Shown one piece after another: positions 7,612 through 17,305 of a stretch of 64,000 nt of DNA. The notes under the pieces were generated by a model. It made no database searches, had not been told where the DNA came from, and saw nothing but the letters and a program-made list of their open reading frames with translations. Source of the DNA: RCIO01 sp040880025. GTDB lineage: Bacteria > Pseudomonadota > Alphaproteobacteria > Rhizobiales > Rhizobiaceae. Where the stretch lies: positions 62,001-126,000 of the forward strand of contig JBBDJD010000005.1 in NCBI GenBank assembly GCA_040880025.1, in the 5' to 3' direction. How positions within the stretch are numbered: position 1 is the stretch's first letter; every line of letters begins with the position of its first letter. Both the position numbers and the translations under genes were made by a program.

Positions 7612-9069
7612 ATGAGCGCGCGCGCGCTGATGTTCCAAGGCACCGGCTCCGATGTCGGCAAGTCGCTGATCGTCGCCGGGCTGGCGCGGGCGCTGACCAA
7701 TCGCGGCCACGCGGTGCGGCCCTTCAAGCCGCAGAACATGTCGAACAATGCCGCCGTCACCGCCGACGGCGGCGAGATCGGCCGGGCGCAGGCGTTGCAG
7801 GCGCGCGCGGCGAGGGTTGCACCCACGGTCCACATGAATCCGGTGCTCCTGAAACCGCAGAGCGAGACCGGCGCTCAGGTGGTGGTGCAGGGCAAGGTGG
7901 AGGGCAATGCACGCGCCGCCGACTACCAGAAGCTGAAGCCAACCCTGATGCCGCGCGTGCTCGACAGCTTCGGCCGCATGAAACGGCAGGCCGACTTCGT
8001 GCTGGTCGAGGGCGCGGGCAGCGCCTCGGAGATCAATCTGCGCGGTGGCGACATCGCCAATATGGGCTTTGCGCGGGCAGCGGACGTGCCCGTCATCCTG
8101 ATCGGCGACATCGACCGGGGCGGGGTGATCGCCAGCCTGGTCGGGACCAGGGCGGTGATCGCAGTGGACGATGCGGCGCTGATCGCCGGCTTCATCGTCA
8201 ACCGTTTCCGCGGCGATCCGGCGCTGTTTTCAGACGGCATGGCGAAAGTGGCTGAGCTGACCGGCTGGACGGCGATCGGGCTGGTGCCGCATTTCCCCGA
8301 TGCGGCGAAGCTGCCGGCCGAGGATGCGTTGGCGCTGAACGCTCCGCGTGAACGCAAGGCCGGCGCGCGCCTGCGCATCGCGGTGCCCATTCTTCCGCAT
8401 ATCGCAAATTTCGACGACCTTGACCCGCTGGAGGCGGAACCGGGCATCGACGTGATCCGGGTAAAGCCGGGAGCTACGCTTCCAGGCGACGCCGATCTGG
8501 TGCTGCTGCCGGGGTCAAAGGCGACGATCGCCGATCTTGCGGCGCTCAGAAAGGCCGGTTTCGACATCGACATCGCCGCGCATGTGCGGCGCGGCGGGCG
8601 CGTCCTGGGCCTGTGCGGCGGCTACCAGATGCTGGGCAAGACACTGTCCGATCCCGACGGGATCGAGGGGCCGCCTGGCGACGTGGAGGGGCTGGGCCTG
8701 CTCGACATCGAAACACGGTTGAGCGGCGACAAGCGGCTGGTCGCGGTGGAAGGTCGGACCGCCGACGGCGCATCCTTCAGCGGCTACGAAATGCATATGG
8801 GAGAGACCATAGGGCCGGACGCGGCGCGGCCCTTTGCCACCATCGGCGGCAAGCCGGAAGGCGCGATTTCGCCCGACGGGCTGGTGGGAGGGACCTATGT
8901 GCACGGGATTTTCGCCGACGACCGCCAGCGCGCTGCGTGGATCAAACGGCTCGGCGGCCAAGCGTCGGCACTGAACTACGAGGCGGGCGTCGACGCTGCG
9001 CTCGACGCATTGGCCGCGCATCTGGAGGCGCATCTCGATGTCGATGCGTTGATCAGAATTGCCAGGTGA
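7612..9069 (+). CDS. cobQ: Adenosylcobyric acid synthase (glutamine-hydrolysing)
   Basis: CobQ amidates four side chains of adenosylcobyrinic acid a,c-diamide using glutamine and ATP. The 485-residue protein has the N-terminal BioD-like P-loop domain (MFQGTGSDVGKS, residues 7-18; RPFKPQNMSNNA) and a C-terminal class I glutamine amidotransferase domain with the nucleophile Cys335 in LGLCGGYQMLG and a His in YVHGIF (His431). Length is normal for the family. It ends in a 17-base convergent overlap with cbiB. Confidence 0.96.
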   Translation: MSARALMFQGTGSDVGKSLIVAGLARALTNRGHAVRPFKPQNMSNNAAVTADGGEIGRAQALQARAARVAPTVHMNPVLLKPQSETGAQVVVQGKVEGNARAADYQKLKPTLMPRVLDSFGRMKRQADFVLVEGAGSASEINLRGGDIANMGFARAADVPVILIGDIDRGGVIASLVGTRAVIAVDDAALIAGFIVNRFRGDPALFSDGMAKVAELTGWTAIGLVPHFPDAAKLPAEDALALNAPRERKAGARLRIAVPILPHIANFDDLDPLEAEPGIDVIRVKPGATLPGDADLVLLPGSKATIADLAALRKAGFDIDIAAHVRRGGRVLGLCGGYQMLGKTLSDPDGIEGPPGDVEGLGLLDIETRLSGDKRLVAVEGRTADGASFSGYEMHMGETIGPDAARPFATIGGKPEGAISPDGLVGGTYVHGIFADDRQRAAWIKRLGGQASALNYEAGVDAALDALAAHLEAHLDVDALIRIAR

Positions 9070-10024
9070 GAAGCGCCAGCGCCCCGAAGAGCGCGATGAG
9101 AAGCAGGTCCGCCGTGCGGTAAAGCTGAACCGCGCGGCCGATATCAGCCGCGCGGGCTTCGATGGCGCCGCCTACGCCCATCACCGCATCGTCCACGATC
9201 ATGCCGCCATAGGCGCGGGGTCCGGCAAGCGCGACACCGAGTGCGCCGGCCATGGCGGCTTCCGGCCAGCCGGCGTTGGGCGAGCGGTGGAGCGGAGAGT
9301 CCCTTCGCACCGCACGCCAAGCCGCTTTCGCGTCGGCGCCACGTGTCATGGCGGCGGCGGCCACGATGAGCAGTGCGGAAAGCCGCGAAGCCGGCAGGTT
9401 GACGAGATCGTCGAAACGCGCCGCCCCCCAGCCGAACTGGCCATGGCGTTCGGTGCGGTGGCCGATCATGCTGTCGGCGGTGTTCACCGCCTTGTAGACC
9501 GCAGCGCCCGGAAGACCGAGCAGGCCCAGCCAGACGGCGGGCGCTACGACGCCATCGGAAAAGTTTTCCGACAGGCTTTCGATCGCCGCGCGGGCGATGC
9601 CGGATTCGTCGAGCGCTTGCGGATCGCGACCGACAATCATGGAGACGGCCTTGCGCCCTGCGTCGACGCCGCCGCTGTCGAGCGCCTCGGCGACGGCGAG
9701 GACGTGATCCTCGAGGCTTTTCTGGGCAATCAGGCTCGATGCGACAAGGGCCGCCGCGAGCAGGCCGAAGATCGTCGGGCCGAGCAGCCAAATAACCGCC
9801 AAGCCGGCAAGGCCGGCTGCGAAACAGATGATGAGGAGCGCAGCGGCGCCCATGGCGCGGCGTACTTCAGGCGTGGAGGCCTCGCTGTTCAGTTTTCTGT
9901 CCAGCAGGGCGATCAGCCAGCCGATCCACATCACCGGGTGGCCGACGGCGTTGACCAGCCATGCGGGATAGCCGATGGCGCGTTCGACGATCAGGGCCAT
10001 GAATGCAAGCGGGAATGCCATCAT
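9053..10024 (-). CDS. cobD: Adenosylcobinamide-phosphate synthase (CbiB / CobD of P. denitrificans)
   Basis: A 323-residue membrane protein that joins aminopropanol phosphate to adenosylcobyric acid. It has several hydrophobic helices (residues 1-12, about 60-95, 200-225 and the C-terminal end) and the family signatures GYPAWLVNAVGHPVMWIG, SLSENFSDGVVAP and NTADSMIGHRTERHGQFG. It is transcribed opposite to its neighbours: the 3' end overlaps cobQ by 17 bases, and its ATG (10024-10022) overlaps the ATG of divergent cobC. Naming note: this is CobD in the P. denitrificans scheme and CbiB in Salmonella. Confidence 0.94.
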   Translation of the reverse strand: MMAFPLAFMALIVERAIGYPAWLVNAVGHPVMWIGWLIALLDRKLNSEASTPEVRRAMGAAALLIICFAAGLAGLAVIWLLGPTIFGLLAAALVASSLIAQKSLEDHVLAVAEALDSGGVDAGRKAVSMIVGRDPQALDESGIARAAIESLSENFSDGVVAPAVWLGLLGLPGAAVYKAVNTADSMIGHRTERHGQFGWGAARFDDLVNLPASRLSALLIVAAAAMTRGADAKAAWRAVRRDSPLHRSPNAGWPEAAMAGALGVALAGPRAYGGMIVDDAVMGVGGAIEARAADIGRAVQLYRTADLLLIALFGALALLTWQF

Positions 10025-11039
10025 GCAGCCGGATAAGCGAGCCGCATCGCCGATAACCGATCACGGTGGCAATCTGGCCGCCGCGCGGCTGCGTTTTCGG
10101 GATGCGCCGGAACCATGGATCGACCTCTCGACCGGGATCAGCCCGTTTCCCTATCCGCATTCGCCGCTGCCCGCCACCGCCTTTTCCCGTTTGCCGGAGC
10201 CTGGGCAAGAGAAGCAACTGAGGGAGACCGCAGCCCAGGCATATGGCGCGCCCTCGGCGGACAATGTGGCCGCCGCGCCTGGCACGCAGTTGCTGCTGCC
10301 GTTCGTCTTCAGCCTGCGAAAGCCGGGCAGGGCGGTGGTGCTTGGCCCGACCTATGCCGAGCATGGACGGGTGGCCGCGCTGTGCGGCCATGAGTGCGAG
10401 GAAACCGGCGATGCCGGCGACCTGGCGGGCGCCGACCTCGCCGTCGTCGTCAATCCGAACAATCCCGACGGGCGCGTGCTGAGCCGAGGCGATCTCGTGT
10501 CGCTGGCGCATGACATTGCCGCGCGCGGCGGCCTGCTTGTGGTCGACGAGGCGTTCATGGATGTCGGGGCGGAGGAAACAAGCCTTTGCGGCGACGTCAA
10601 CGAGCTGCCGATCGTCGTCCTGCGTTCCTTCGGTAAATTCCATGGTCTGGCCGGGATCAGGCTGGGTTTCGCAATTGCACGGGGAGATATCGCCGGGCGG
10701 CTGCGGGAACAACTCGGCCCCTGGGCGGTTTCCGGTCCCGCAATGGCGATCGGCGCGGAAGCGCTCGCGGATGCTGATTGGCGCGCTTCAACCCGCGACC
10801 GGCTGGCGGCGGCGGCCAAGCGGCTCGGCGCGCTGCTTGAAGGCCACAGGCTCGAATCTGTCGGCGGGACCAACCTGTTCCAGCTCGTCCGCCATCCCGA
10901 GGCCCAAAGGCTCTGTGAACTATTGGGCCAGAACGGGATATTGGTGAGGTCATTCAGCGGGCGCCCCACGCTTCTGCGCTTCGGCCTGCCGGACAACGAT
11001 GCGGCTTGGGGTCGCCTCGAACAGGTTCTTATACTATAG
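10023..11039 (+). CDS. cobC: Threonine-phosphate decarboxylase-like aminotransferase CobC
   Basis: A 338-residue fold-type I PLP enzyme of the CobC (Salmonella CobD) family, which provides the (R)-1-amino-2-propanol phosphate linker for the nucleotide loop. The PLP lysine is in SFGKFHGLAGIRLGF, the substrate-side block is VVNPNNPDGR, and VVDEAFMD contains the conserved Asp. I chose ATG 10023 (MQPDKRAAS); an ATG at 9999 would add eight residues. The start codon overlaps, on the opposite strand, the start of cbiB, so each gene's 5' leader lies within the other's coding sequence. Confidence 0.9.
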   Translation: MQPDKRAASPITDHGGNLAAARLRFRDAPEPWIDLSTGISPFPYPHSPLPATAFSRLPEPGQEKQLRETAAQAYGAPSADNVAAAPGTQLLLPFVFSLRKPGRAVVLGPTYAEHGRVAALCGHECEETGDAGDLAGADLAVVVNPNNPDGRVLSRGDLVSLAHDIAARGGLLVVDEAFMDVGAEETSLCGDVNELPIVVLRSFGKFHGLAGIRLGFAIARGDIAGRLREQLGPWAVSGPAMAIGAEALADADWRASTRDRLAAAAKRLGALLEGHRLESVGGTNLFQLVRHPEAQRLCELLGQNGILVRSFSGRPTLLRFGLPDNDAAWGRLEQVLIL

Positions 11040-11063
11040 TCGTATCCGGAATGGGGTGACTGC

Positions 11064-11579
11064 ATGCTGTTTGTCTGTTCGCTGCCGCGCATGCCGGAGG
11101 TGGTGGAAAGGGTTCGCGCAAAGCGGCTGGTCTCGCTGCTCAACGCAGGCACGCCCGTGGATCGGCCCCGCACAATCGCGGAATCCGATCATTTGACGCT
11201 TTCCATGCATGACATTGTCGATGTGCTGCCCGAAATGGTGCCGCCCGGCGAAGCGCATGTCCGCAATCTGATCGCGTTTGCCCGCGAATGGGACAAGGCG
11301 CGGCCCATGGTTGTGCATTGTTTCGCCGGCATCAGCCGATCGACCGCCGCCGCCTACATCATTGCGTCCGTGCTGGCTCCGGAGCGCGACGAGGCGCAAC
11401 TCGCCCAAGACCTGCGGTTGGCCTCCCCCTCGGCGACGCCGAATGCCCGCCTGGTGGCCGTCGCCGACAAGCTGCTCGGACGCGACGGCCGCATGGTGGA
11501 AGCGATCGCCGCCATCGGACGCGGCGCCGACGCCTTCGAAGGCGAGCCGTTCGAACTGGGCATCGGCCCGGAGCGCTGA
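11064..11579 (+). CDS. Small tyrosine / dual-specificity phosphatase-like protein
   Basis: A 171-residue protein with the cysteine phosphatase signature HCFAGISRS: Cys86 and Arg92 form the CX5R loop. The preceding SMHDIVDVLPEMVPP block offers an Asp at the place of a general acid (my assignment). The fold is that of small bacterial PTP/DSP-like enzymes. It follows cobC by 24 bases with GGGGTGA before the ATG, so it could be cotranscribed with it, but a link to cobalamin synthesis is only positional; the substrate is unknown. Confidence 0.8.
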   Translation: MLFVCSLPRMPEVVERVRAKRLVSLLNAGTPVDRPRTIAESDHLTLSMHDIVDVLPEMVPPGEAHVRNLIAFAREWDKARPMVVHCFAGISRSTAAAYIIASVLAPERDEAQLAQDLRLASPSATPNARLVAVADKLLGRDGRMVEAIAAIGRGADAFEGEPFELGIGPER

Positions 11580-11652
11580 CGGATTTCGGTTAATCGCTTC
11601 CATACCGGCATTCGGTGAGGCTAGTGTCGGTCGACGGGATATCGGAGAGGCA

Positions 11653-13395
11653 ATGGGTGCGGAGAGTCAGATAAGCGGCATGGCGACTGATTTTCTGTTC
11701 TCCAGCGTATTCGCGCAGATCGCCGCGCTCCTGATGCTGGCGGCAGCAGTCGGGTTTATCGGCAATTTGCTGCGCCAACCGCTTATTGTTTCATTCATTG
11801 TGGTCGGCATTCTGGCTGGGCCGTCCGTTCTCAACCTGGTTCACGCAGAACAGGAAATCGATCTGCTGGCGGAACTGGGGATCGCCCTGCTGCTGTTTCT
11901 CGTCGGCCTCAAGCTCGATATGAATCTGATCCGCTCGCTCGGGACGGTCTCGCTGACGACCGGGCTCGGGCAGGTTGCGTTCACCTCCGCCTTCGGGTTT
12001 CTGATCGGCCTCGCCCTCGGGTTTTCGAGCCTGGAAAGCCTTTATATCGCCGTTGCCCTGACCTTTTCTTCCACGATCATCATCGTCAAGTTGTTGTCCG
12101 ACAAGCGGGAGATCGACTCGCTTCACGGTCAGGTCGCCCTCGGATTTCTGATCGTGCAGGACCTTGTTGTCGTTCTCGCCATGATCGTGCTGTCGGCGAT
12201 CGGCATCGGGTCCACTGATGATGCTTCATTGGCCAATGTAGCCACTGTCCTGGGCGCCGGTCTTGCGCTCGTCGCATTTGTCGTCGTCTTCGCCAACTAT
12301 ATTGCCGATCCGCTGGTCGAACGAATGGCGCAGGCGCCGGAACTGTTGATCAGCTTCTCGATCGCGCTTGCGGCACTGTTCGCGGCCGCGGGAGATTTTG
12401 CAGGCTTCGGCAAGGAACTCGGCGGCCTGATGGCCGGCGTGGCGCTGGCATCAACCCGTTTTCGCGAGGCGATTGCGTCTCGATTGGCGCCACTAAGGGA
12501 CTTCCTTCTGTTGTTCTTTTTCGTTGCACTGGGCTCGCGGCTTCAGATCGACCAACTCGGCTCCAATCTATTCGGCGCACTCATCTTCTCCCTCTTCGTG
12601 CTGGTCGGAAATCCGCTCATCGTGCTCGCCATCATGGGCGTCATGGGCTTCCGCAAGCGCACTGGTTTCCTTGCCGGTCTCACAGTCGCTCAGATCAGCG
12701 AGTTCTCGCTGATCTTCATCGCCATGGGGGTCACGATCGGCCATCTGCAGGAGGATTCACTTGGCCTCGTCACCCTGGTCGGGATGATCACTATTGCACT
12801 CTCCACCTACATGATCACCTATTCGCACCACATATATGCGATGTGCGAGCCGTTTCTCGGTGTCTTCGAGCGACGGAATCCGGATCGTGAACCCGAAGGC
12901 GATCCCATCGTCGGGAAGTACGACACGGTGATATTTGGCTTGGGTCGATTCGGCACGGCGATCGGTCTACGGCTAAAGGAGCGCGGGCTCCGCGTACTCG
13001 GCATCGACTTCAATCCCGCCGCCGTGCGGCGCTGGCGAAAACTTGGTCTCAATGCCGAGTTCGGAGACGCCACCGATCCGGAATTCGTGGCGGGTCTGGA
13101 TTTGTCAGGAATCAGATGGACGGTGTCGACCGCGCCTGACCAGTCGGTCGGTGTCGCAGGAGCCGACTCCAATCTTGCGCTGCTGCATGGTCTGAAAGCG
13201 GCCGGGTTTGCGGGCAAGATTGCCGTGACGCTTCGCCACGAGATGGATCCGAAGGTGCTGATGTCAGCCGGCGCCGATCTGGTGCTGGAGCCGTTTCAGG
13301 ATGCGGCGGACCAGGCGGTCGATCTGTTGACGGGCGACCGCAAGCCGACGCGGCTCGAAATCGAGCCGGTGGCCGGCGAGTTTCCCGACGGATAA
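11653..13395 (+). CDS. KefB-type monovalent cation:proton antiporter (CPA2) with TrkA-N domain
   Basis: A 580-residue protein with about 12 membrane helices (residues 15-390), matching Na+/H+ exchanger family CPA2. A cytoplasmic RCK/TrkA-N domain follows, with the dinucleotide-binding motif FGLGRFG near residue 430. It probably effluxes K+ or Na+ in exchange for H+ under nucleotide control. I chose the ATG at 11653 because GGAGAGG precedes it and the membrane domain starts right after; the same frame is open further upstream, but that stretch overlaps the phosphatase gene. No KefF/KefG partner is adjacent. Confidence 0.9.
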   Translation: MGAESQISGMATDFLFSSVFAQIAALLMLAAAVGFIGNLLRQPLIVSFIVVGILAGPSVLNLVHAEQEIDLLAELGIALLLFLVGLKLDMNLIRSLGTVSLTTGLGQVAFTSAFGFLIGLALGFSSLESLYIAVALTFSSTIIIVKLLSDKREIDSLHGQVALGFLIVQDLVVVLAMIVLSAIGIGSTDDASLANVATVLGAGLALVAFVVVFANYIADPLVERMAQAPELLISFSIALAALFAAAGDFAGFGKELGGLMAGVALASTRFREAIASRLAPLRDFLLLFFFVALGSRLQIDQLGSNLFGALIFSLFVLVGNPLIVLAIMGVMGFRKRTGFLAGLTVAQISEFSLIFIAMGVTIGHLQEDSLGLVTLVGMITIALSTYMITYSHHIYAMCEPFLGVFERRNPDREPEGDPIVGKYDTVIFGLGRFGTAIGLRLKERGLRVLGIDFNPAAVRRWRKLGLNAEFGDATDPEFVAGLDLSGIRWTVSTAPDQSVGVAGADSNLALLHGLKAAGFAGKIAVTLRHEMDPKVLMSAGADLVLEPFQDAADQAVDLLTGDRKPTRLEIEPVAGEFPDG

Positions 13396-13422
13396 CAGCG
13401 TTCCCGAGGCTTTACTTTGGCG

Positions 13423-13451
13423 GCCAGCGCCGCTAAAAGAGCGGCGCTGGC
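13423..13451. terminator. Strong hairpin after the antiporter gene
   Basis: Perfect 11-bp inverted repeat GCCAGCGCCGC / GCGGCGCTGGC with a 7-base loop (taaaaga), 28 bases after the antiporter stop and ahead of the DapA-family gene. There is no T-run on either side, so it may be a Rho-assisted terminator or an mRNA-stabilising structure. Confidence 0.5.
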
Positions 13452-13483
13452 GCCGTTGATGGCGTGTCTCGGGGTCACGGAAC

Positions 13484-14371
13484 ATGACGAAGTCAAAGCC
13501 GCTGCGCGGTGTCATCGCGGCGATCGCAACGCCTCTCGACGCCAATGGAGCGCCGGACGCGCAGCGTTTCATCGCGCTGGCGAACCACCTGCTGGGCAAT
13601 GGGTGCGACGGGCTGAACATGCTTGGCACCACGGGCGAGGCGACGTCCTTTACCACCGCGGAGCGCATCGCGCTGATGGAAGCGGTCGCGGCATCGGGCC
13701 TCGACCTGTCGCGGCTGATGGTGGGAACAGGCGCTGCCGCAACCGGCGACGCCGTGCGGCTCACCGGCGCCGCCGCCGCGCTCGGTTTCGCCGGCGCGCT
13801 GGTGTTGCCGCCTTTCTACTACAAGGGCGTGCCGGATGCGGGCATTGTCGCTTATTTCGGGCCGATTGCCGCCGTATCCGCGGCTTTGCCGCTCTATCTC
13901 TATAATTTCCCGGCAATGAGCGGCATTGCCTATTCACCCGTGCTGGTGCGGGCGCTGATGGCGGAATTGCCGGGGCGGATCGCCGGTCTCAAGGATTCGT
14001 CGGGTGACCTGGCCTATGCGCGCGAAATCGCCGAGATCAGCGCGGACCTGTCCGTCTTTCCGTCAAACGAGGCGGTGCTTCTGGATGCCAGAAGAGGCGA
14101 CTTCGCGGGCTGCATATCCGCTACCGCCAATCTGAACGCGGCGCTGTGCGCCCGCGCCTTCCACGAAGGCGACGAAGACGCATTGGAGAAAGCGGTGGCA
14201 ATCCGCGCGCTGTTCGACGGCAAGGCGCTGGTGCCGGGCGTCAAGGCGGTGCTGGCGCATATTCATGACGACGATACGCTGGCGCGGACCAAACCGCCGC
14301 TCGTGGAGGCCTCCAGCGACGAAAAGGCGGCATTGTCGGCGGCTTATGATAGGATTGCCGAACCGAAGTGA
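13484..14371 (+). CDS. Dihydrodipicolinate synthase (DapA) family lyase
   Basis: A 295-residue class I pyruvate-dependent aldolase of the DapA/NAL family. The Schiff-base Lys170 sits in GLKDSSGD, and Tyr140 in YLYNFP is at the place of the catalytic tyrosine; GTTGEATSF (residues 48-56) is the usual substrate-carboxylate binding block. It is probably not the housekeeping DapA, because paralogues of this kind cleave various 2-keto-3-deoxy acids or hydroxy-keto acids, and the sequence alone does not decide the substrate. The next gene, ilvD, is 125 bases away, so a functional link is uncertain. Confidence 0.85.
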   Translation: MTKSKPLRGVIAAIATPLDANGAPDAQRFIALANHLLGNGCDGLNMLGTTGEATSFTTAERIALMEAVAASGLDLSRLMVGTGAAATGDAVRLTGAAAALGFAGALVLPPFYYKGVPDAGIVAYFGPIAAVSAALPLYLYNFPAMSGIAYSPVLVRALMAELPGRIAGLKDSSGDLAYAREIAEISADLSVFPSNEAVLLDARRGDFAGCISATANLNAALCARAFHEGDEDALEKAVAIRALFDGKALVPGVKAVLAHIHDDDTLARTKPPLVEASSDEKAALSAAYDRIAEPK

Positions 14372-14496
14372 GGCGTACCGTCCTTGCTCTTGCCGGGCTT
14401 GAACTGGCAAAGAACGTGGTCACATTAGTGTCCATGCGGTCGAAAAGCCGCAATGCGCGCCGGCAACGGCGCCAAAACCAGTGAACAGGAAACGTC

Positions 14497-16338
14497 ATGC
14501 CCGTCTATCGTTCCCGCACAACCACTCATGGCCGCAACATGGCCGGCGCCCGCGGATTGTGGCGCGCCACCGGCATGAAGGACGGCGATTTCGGCAAGCC
14601 GATCATCGCGGTGGTGAATTCCTTCACCCAGTTCGTGCCGGGTCACGTGCACCTGAAGGACATGGGCCAGCTTGTGGCGCGCGAGATCGAGGCGGCGGGC
14701 GGAGTGGCCAAGGAATTCAACACGATTGCCGTCGATGACGGCATCGCGATGGGCCATGACGGCATGCTCTATTCGCTCCCAAGCCGCGAACTGATCGCGG
14801 ATTCGGTCGAATACATGGTCAACGCGCATTGCGCCGACGCCATGGTCTGCATTTCCAATTGCGACAAGATCACGCCCGGCATGCTGATGGCGGCGATGCG
14901 GCTCAATGTCCCTGCGGTGTTCGTCTCCGGCGGACCCATGGAGGCCGGCAAGGTCGTGTGGAAGGACAAGGTGACCGCAATCGACCTGATCGACGCGATG
15001 GTGGCCGCCGCCGACGACAAGGTTTCGGACGAGGAGGTGACGGCGATCGAACGATCGGCCTGCCCGACCTGCGGCTCCTGTTCGGGCATGTTCACGGCCA
15101 ATTCGATGAACTGCCTGACAGAGGCGCTGGGCCTGTCGCTGCCCGGCAACGGCTCGACGCTGGCCACCCACGCCGACCGCAAGCGGTTGTTCGTGGAGGC
15201 CGGCCATCTTGTCGTCGACCTGTGCCAGAAGTATTACGAGCAGGACGACGAAAGCGTTCTGCCGCGCAACATCGCCTCCAAGAAGGCGTTCGAGAACGCC
15301 ATGTCGCTTGATGTCGCCATGGGCGGCTCCACCAACACGGTGCTGCACATCCTCGCGGCGGCGATCGAGGGCGGTATCGATTTCGACATGGATGACATCG
15401 ACGCCCTGTCACGGCGCGTGCCCGTGCTGTCCAAGGTCGCGCCGGCCAAGAGCGACGTTCACATGGAGGACGTGCATCGCGCCGGCGGCATTTTTGCAAT
15501 TCTCGGCCAGCTTGACGCGGCGGGGCTGATCAATCGCGATTGCCCGACCGTTCACTCCGCAACCTTGGGCGACGCGATCGACCGTTGGGATATATCGAGG
15601 ACGAACTCGGACAGCGTGCGCAAGTTCTTCATGGCCGCGCCAGGCGGCGTGCCGACGCAAGTCGCGTTCAGCCAGGACCGCCGCTGGGACGAACTCGACC
15701 TCGACCGCGAAAATGGCGTCATCCGCAGCGCCAAACACTCGTTCTCGAAGGATGGCGGACTGGCAGTGCTGAAGGGCAATATCGCGCTCGACGGCTGTGT
15801 GGTGAAGACCGCCGGCGTTGACGAGTCGATCCTGAAATTCTCCGGCCCGGCGAAGGTCTACGAGAGCCAGGACGACGCGGTGAAGGCGATCCTGAGCAAT
15901 CAGGTCGTTGCCGGCGATGTCGTGGTCATCCGCTATGAGGGACCGCGCGGCGGGCCAGGGATGCAGGAGATGCTCTACCCGACGAGCTATCTGAAATCGA
16001 AGGGACTCGGAAAGGCCTGCGCGCTGCTGACCGACGGTCGTTTTTCCGGCGGCACATCCGGTCTGTCGATCGGCCACGCCTCGCCGGAGGCGGCCGAAGG
16101 CGGTGCGATCGGGCTGGTGCGCGAAGGCGACATGATAGAGATCGACATTCCGAACCGGACAGTCAACCTTGCCGTGGACGACGCCGAGCTGGCCCGCCGG
16201 CGCGCCGAACAGGACAAGCTCGGGTGGAAGCCCGCGGGGCCGCGCAAGCGCAAGGTCACGGCCGCGCTGAAGGCCTACGCGGCCTTCGCCACAAGCGCCG
16301 CCAGAGGCGCGGTGCGCGATCTCGGCGAGTTTGGGTGA
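14497..16338 (+). CDS. ilvD: Dihydroxy-acid dehydratase
   Basis: IlvD dehydrates 2,3-dihydroxy-isovalerate and 2,3-dihydroxy-3-methylvalerate in valine, leucine and isoleucine synthesis. The 613-residue protein is nearly collinear with E. coli IlvD (616). Likely iron-sulfur ligands are Cys122 in SNCDK and Cys192/Cys195 in CPTCGSCSGMF, and HGRNMAGARGLWRATGM near the N-terminus is the true IlvD signature rather than that of Edd or sugar-acid dehydratases. ATG is preceded by CAGGAA. A bidirectional hairpin follows the stop. Confidence 0.97.
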   Translation: MPVYRSRTTTHGRNMAGARGLWRATGMKDGDFGKPIIAVVNSFTQFVPGHVHLKDMGQLVAREIEAAGGVAKEFNTIAVDDGIAMGHDGMLYSLPSRELIADSVEYMVNAHCADAMVCISNCDKITPGMLMAAMRLNVPAVFVSGGPMEAGKVVWKDKVTAIDLIDAMVAAADDKVSDEEVTAIERSACPTCGSCSGMFTANSMNCLTEALGLSLPGNGSTLATHADRKRLFVEAGHLVVDLCQKYYEQDDESVLPRNIASKKAFENAMSLDVAMGGSTNTVLHILAAAIEGGIDFDMDDIDALSRRVPVLSKVAPAKSDVHMEDVHRAGGIFAILGQLDAAGLINRDCPTVHSATLGDAIDRWDISRTNSDSVRKFFMAAPGGVPTQVAFSQDRRWDELDLDRENGVIRSAKHSFSKDGGLAVLKGNIALDGCVVKTAGVDESILKFSGPAKVYESQDDAVKAILSNQVVAGDVVVIRYEGPRGGPGMQEMLYPTSYLKSKGLGKACALLTDGRFSGGTSGLSIGHASPEAAEGGAIGLVREGDMIEIDIPNRTVNLAVDDAELARRRAEQDKLGWKPAGPRKRKVTAALKAYAAFATSAARGAVRDLGEFG

Positions 16339-16345
16339 ATCGAAT

Positions 16346-16369
16346 TCCCTCCCCTATCAGGGGGAGGGA
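16346..16369. terminator. Bidirectional terminator-like hairpin between ilvD and dppC
   Basis: Perfect 9-bp inverted repeat TCCCTCCCC / GGGGAGGGA with a 6-base loop (tatcag), 7 bases after the ilvD stop and just before the stop of the convergent dppC. CGTTTCTC follows on the plus strand. It probably ends both transcripts. Confidence 0.6.
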
Positions 16370-16375
16370 CGTTTC

Positions 16376-17297
<922 letters not shown>

Positions 17298-17305
<8 letters not shown>

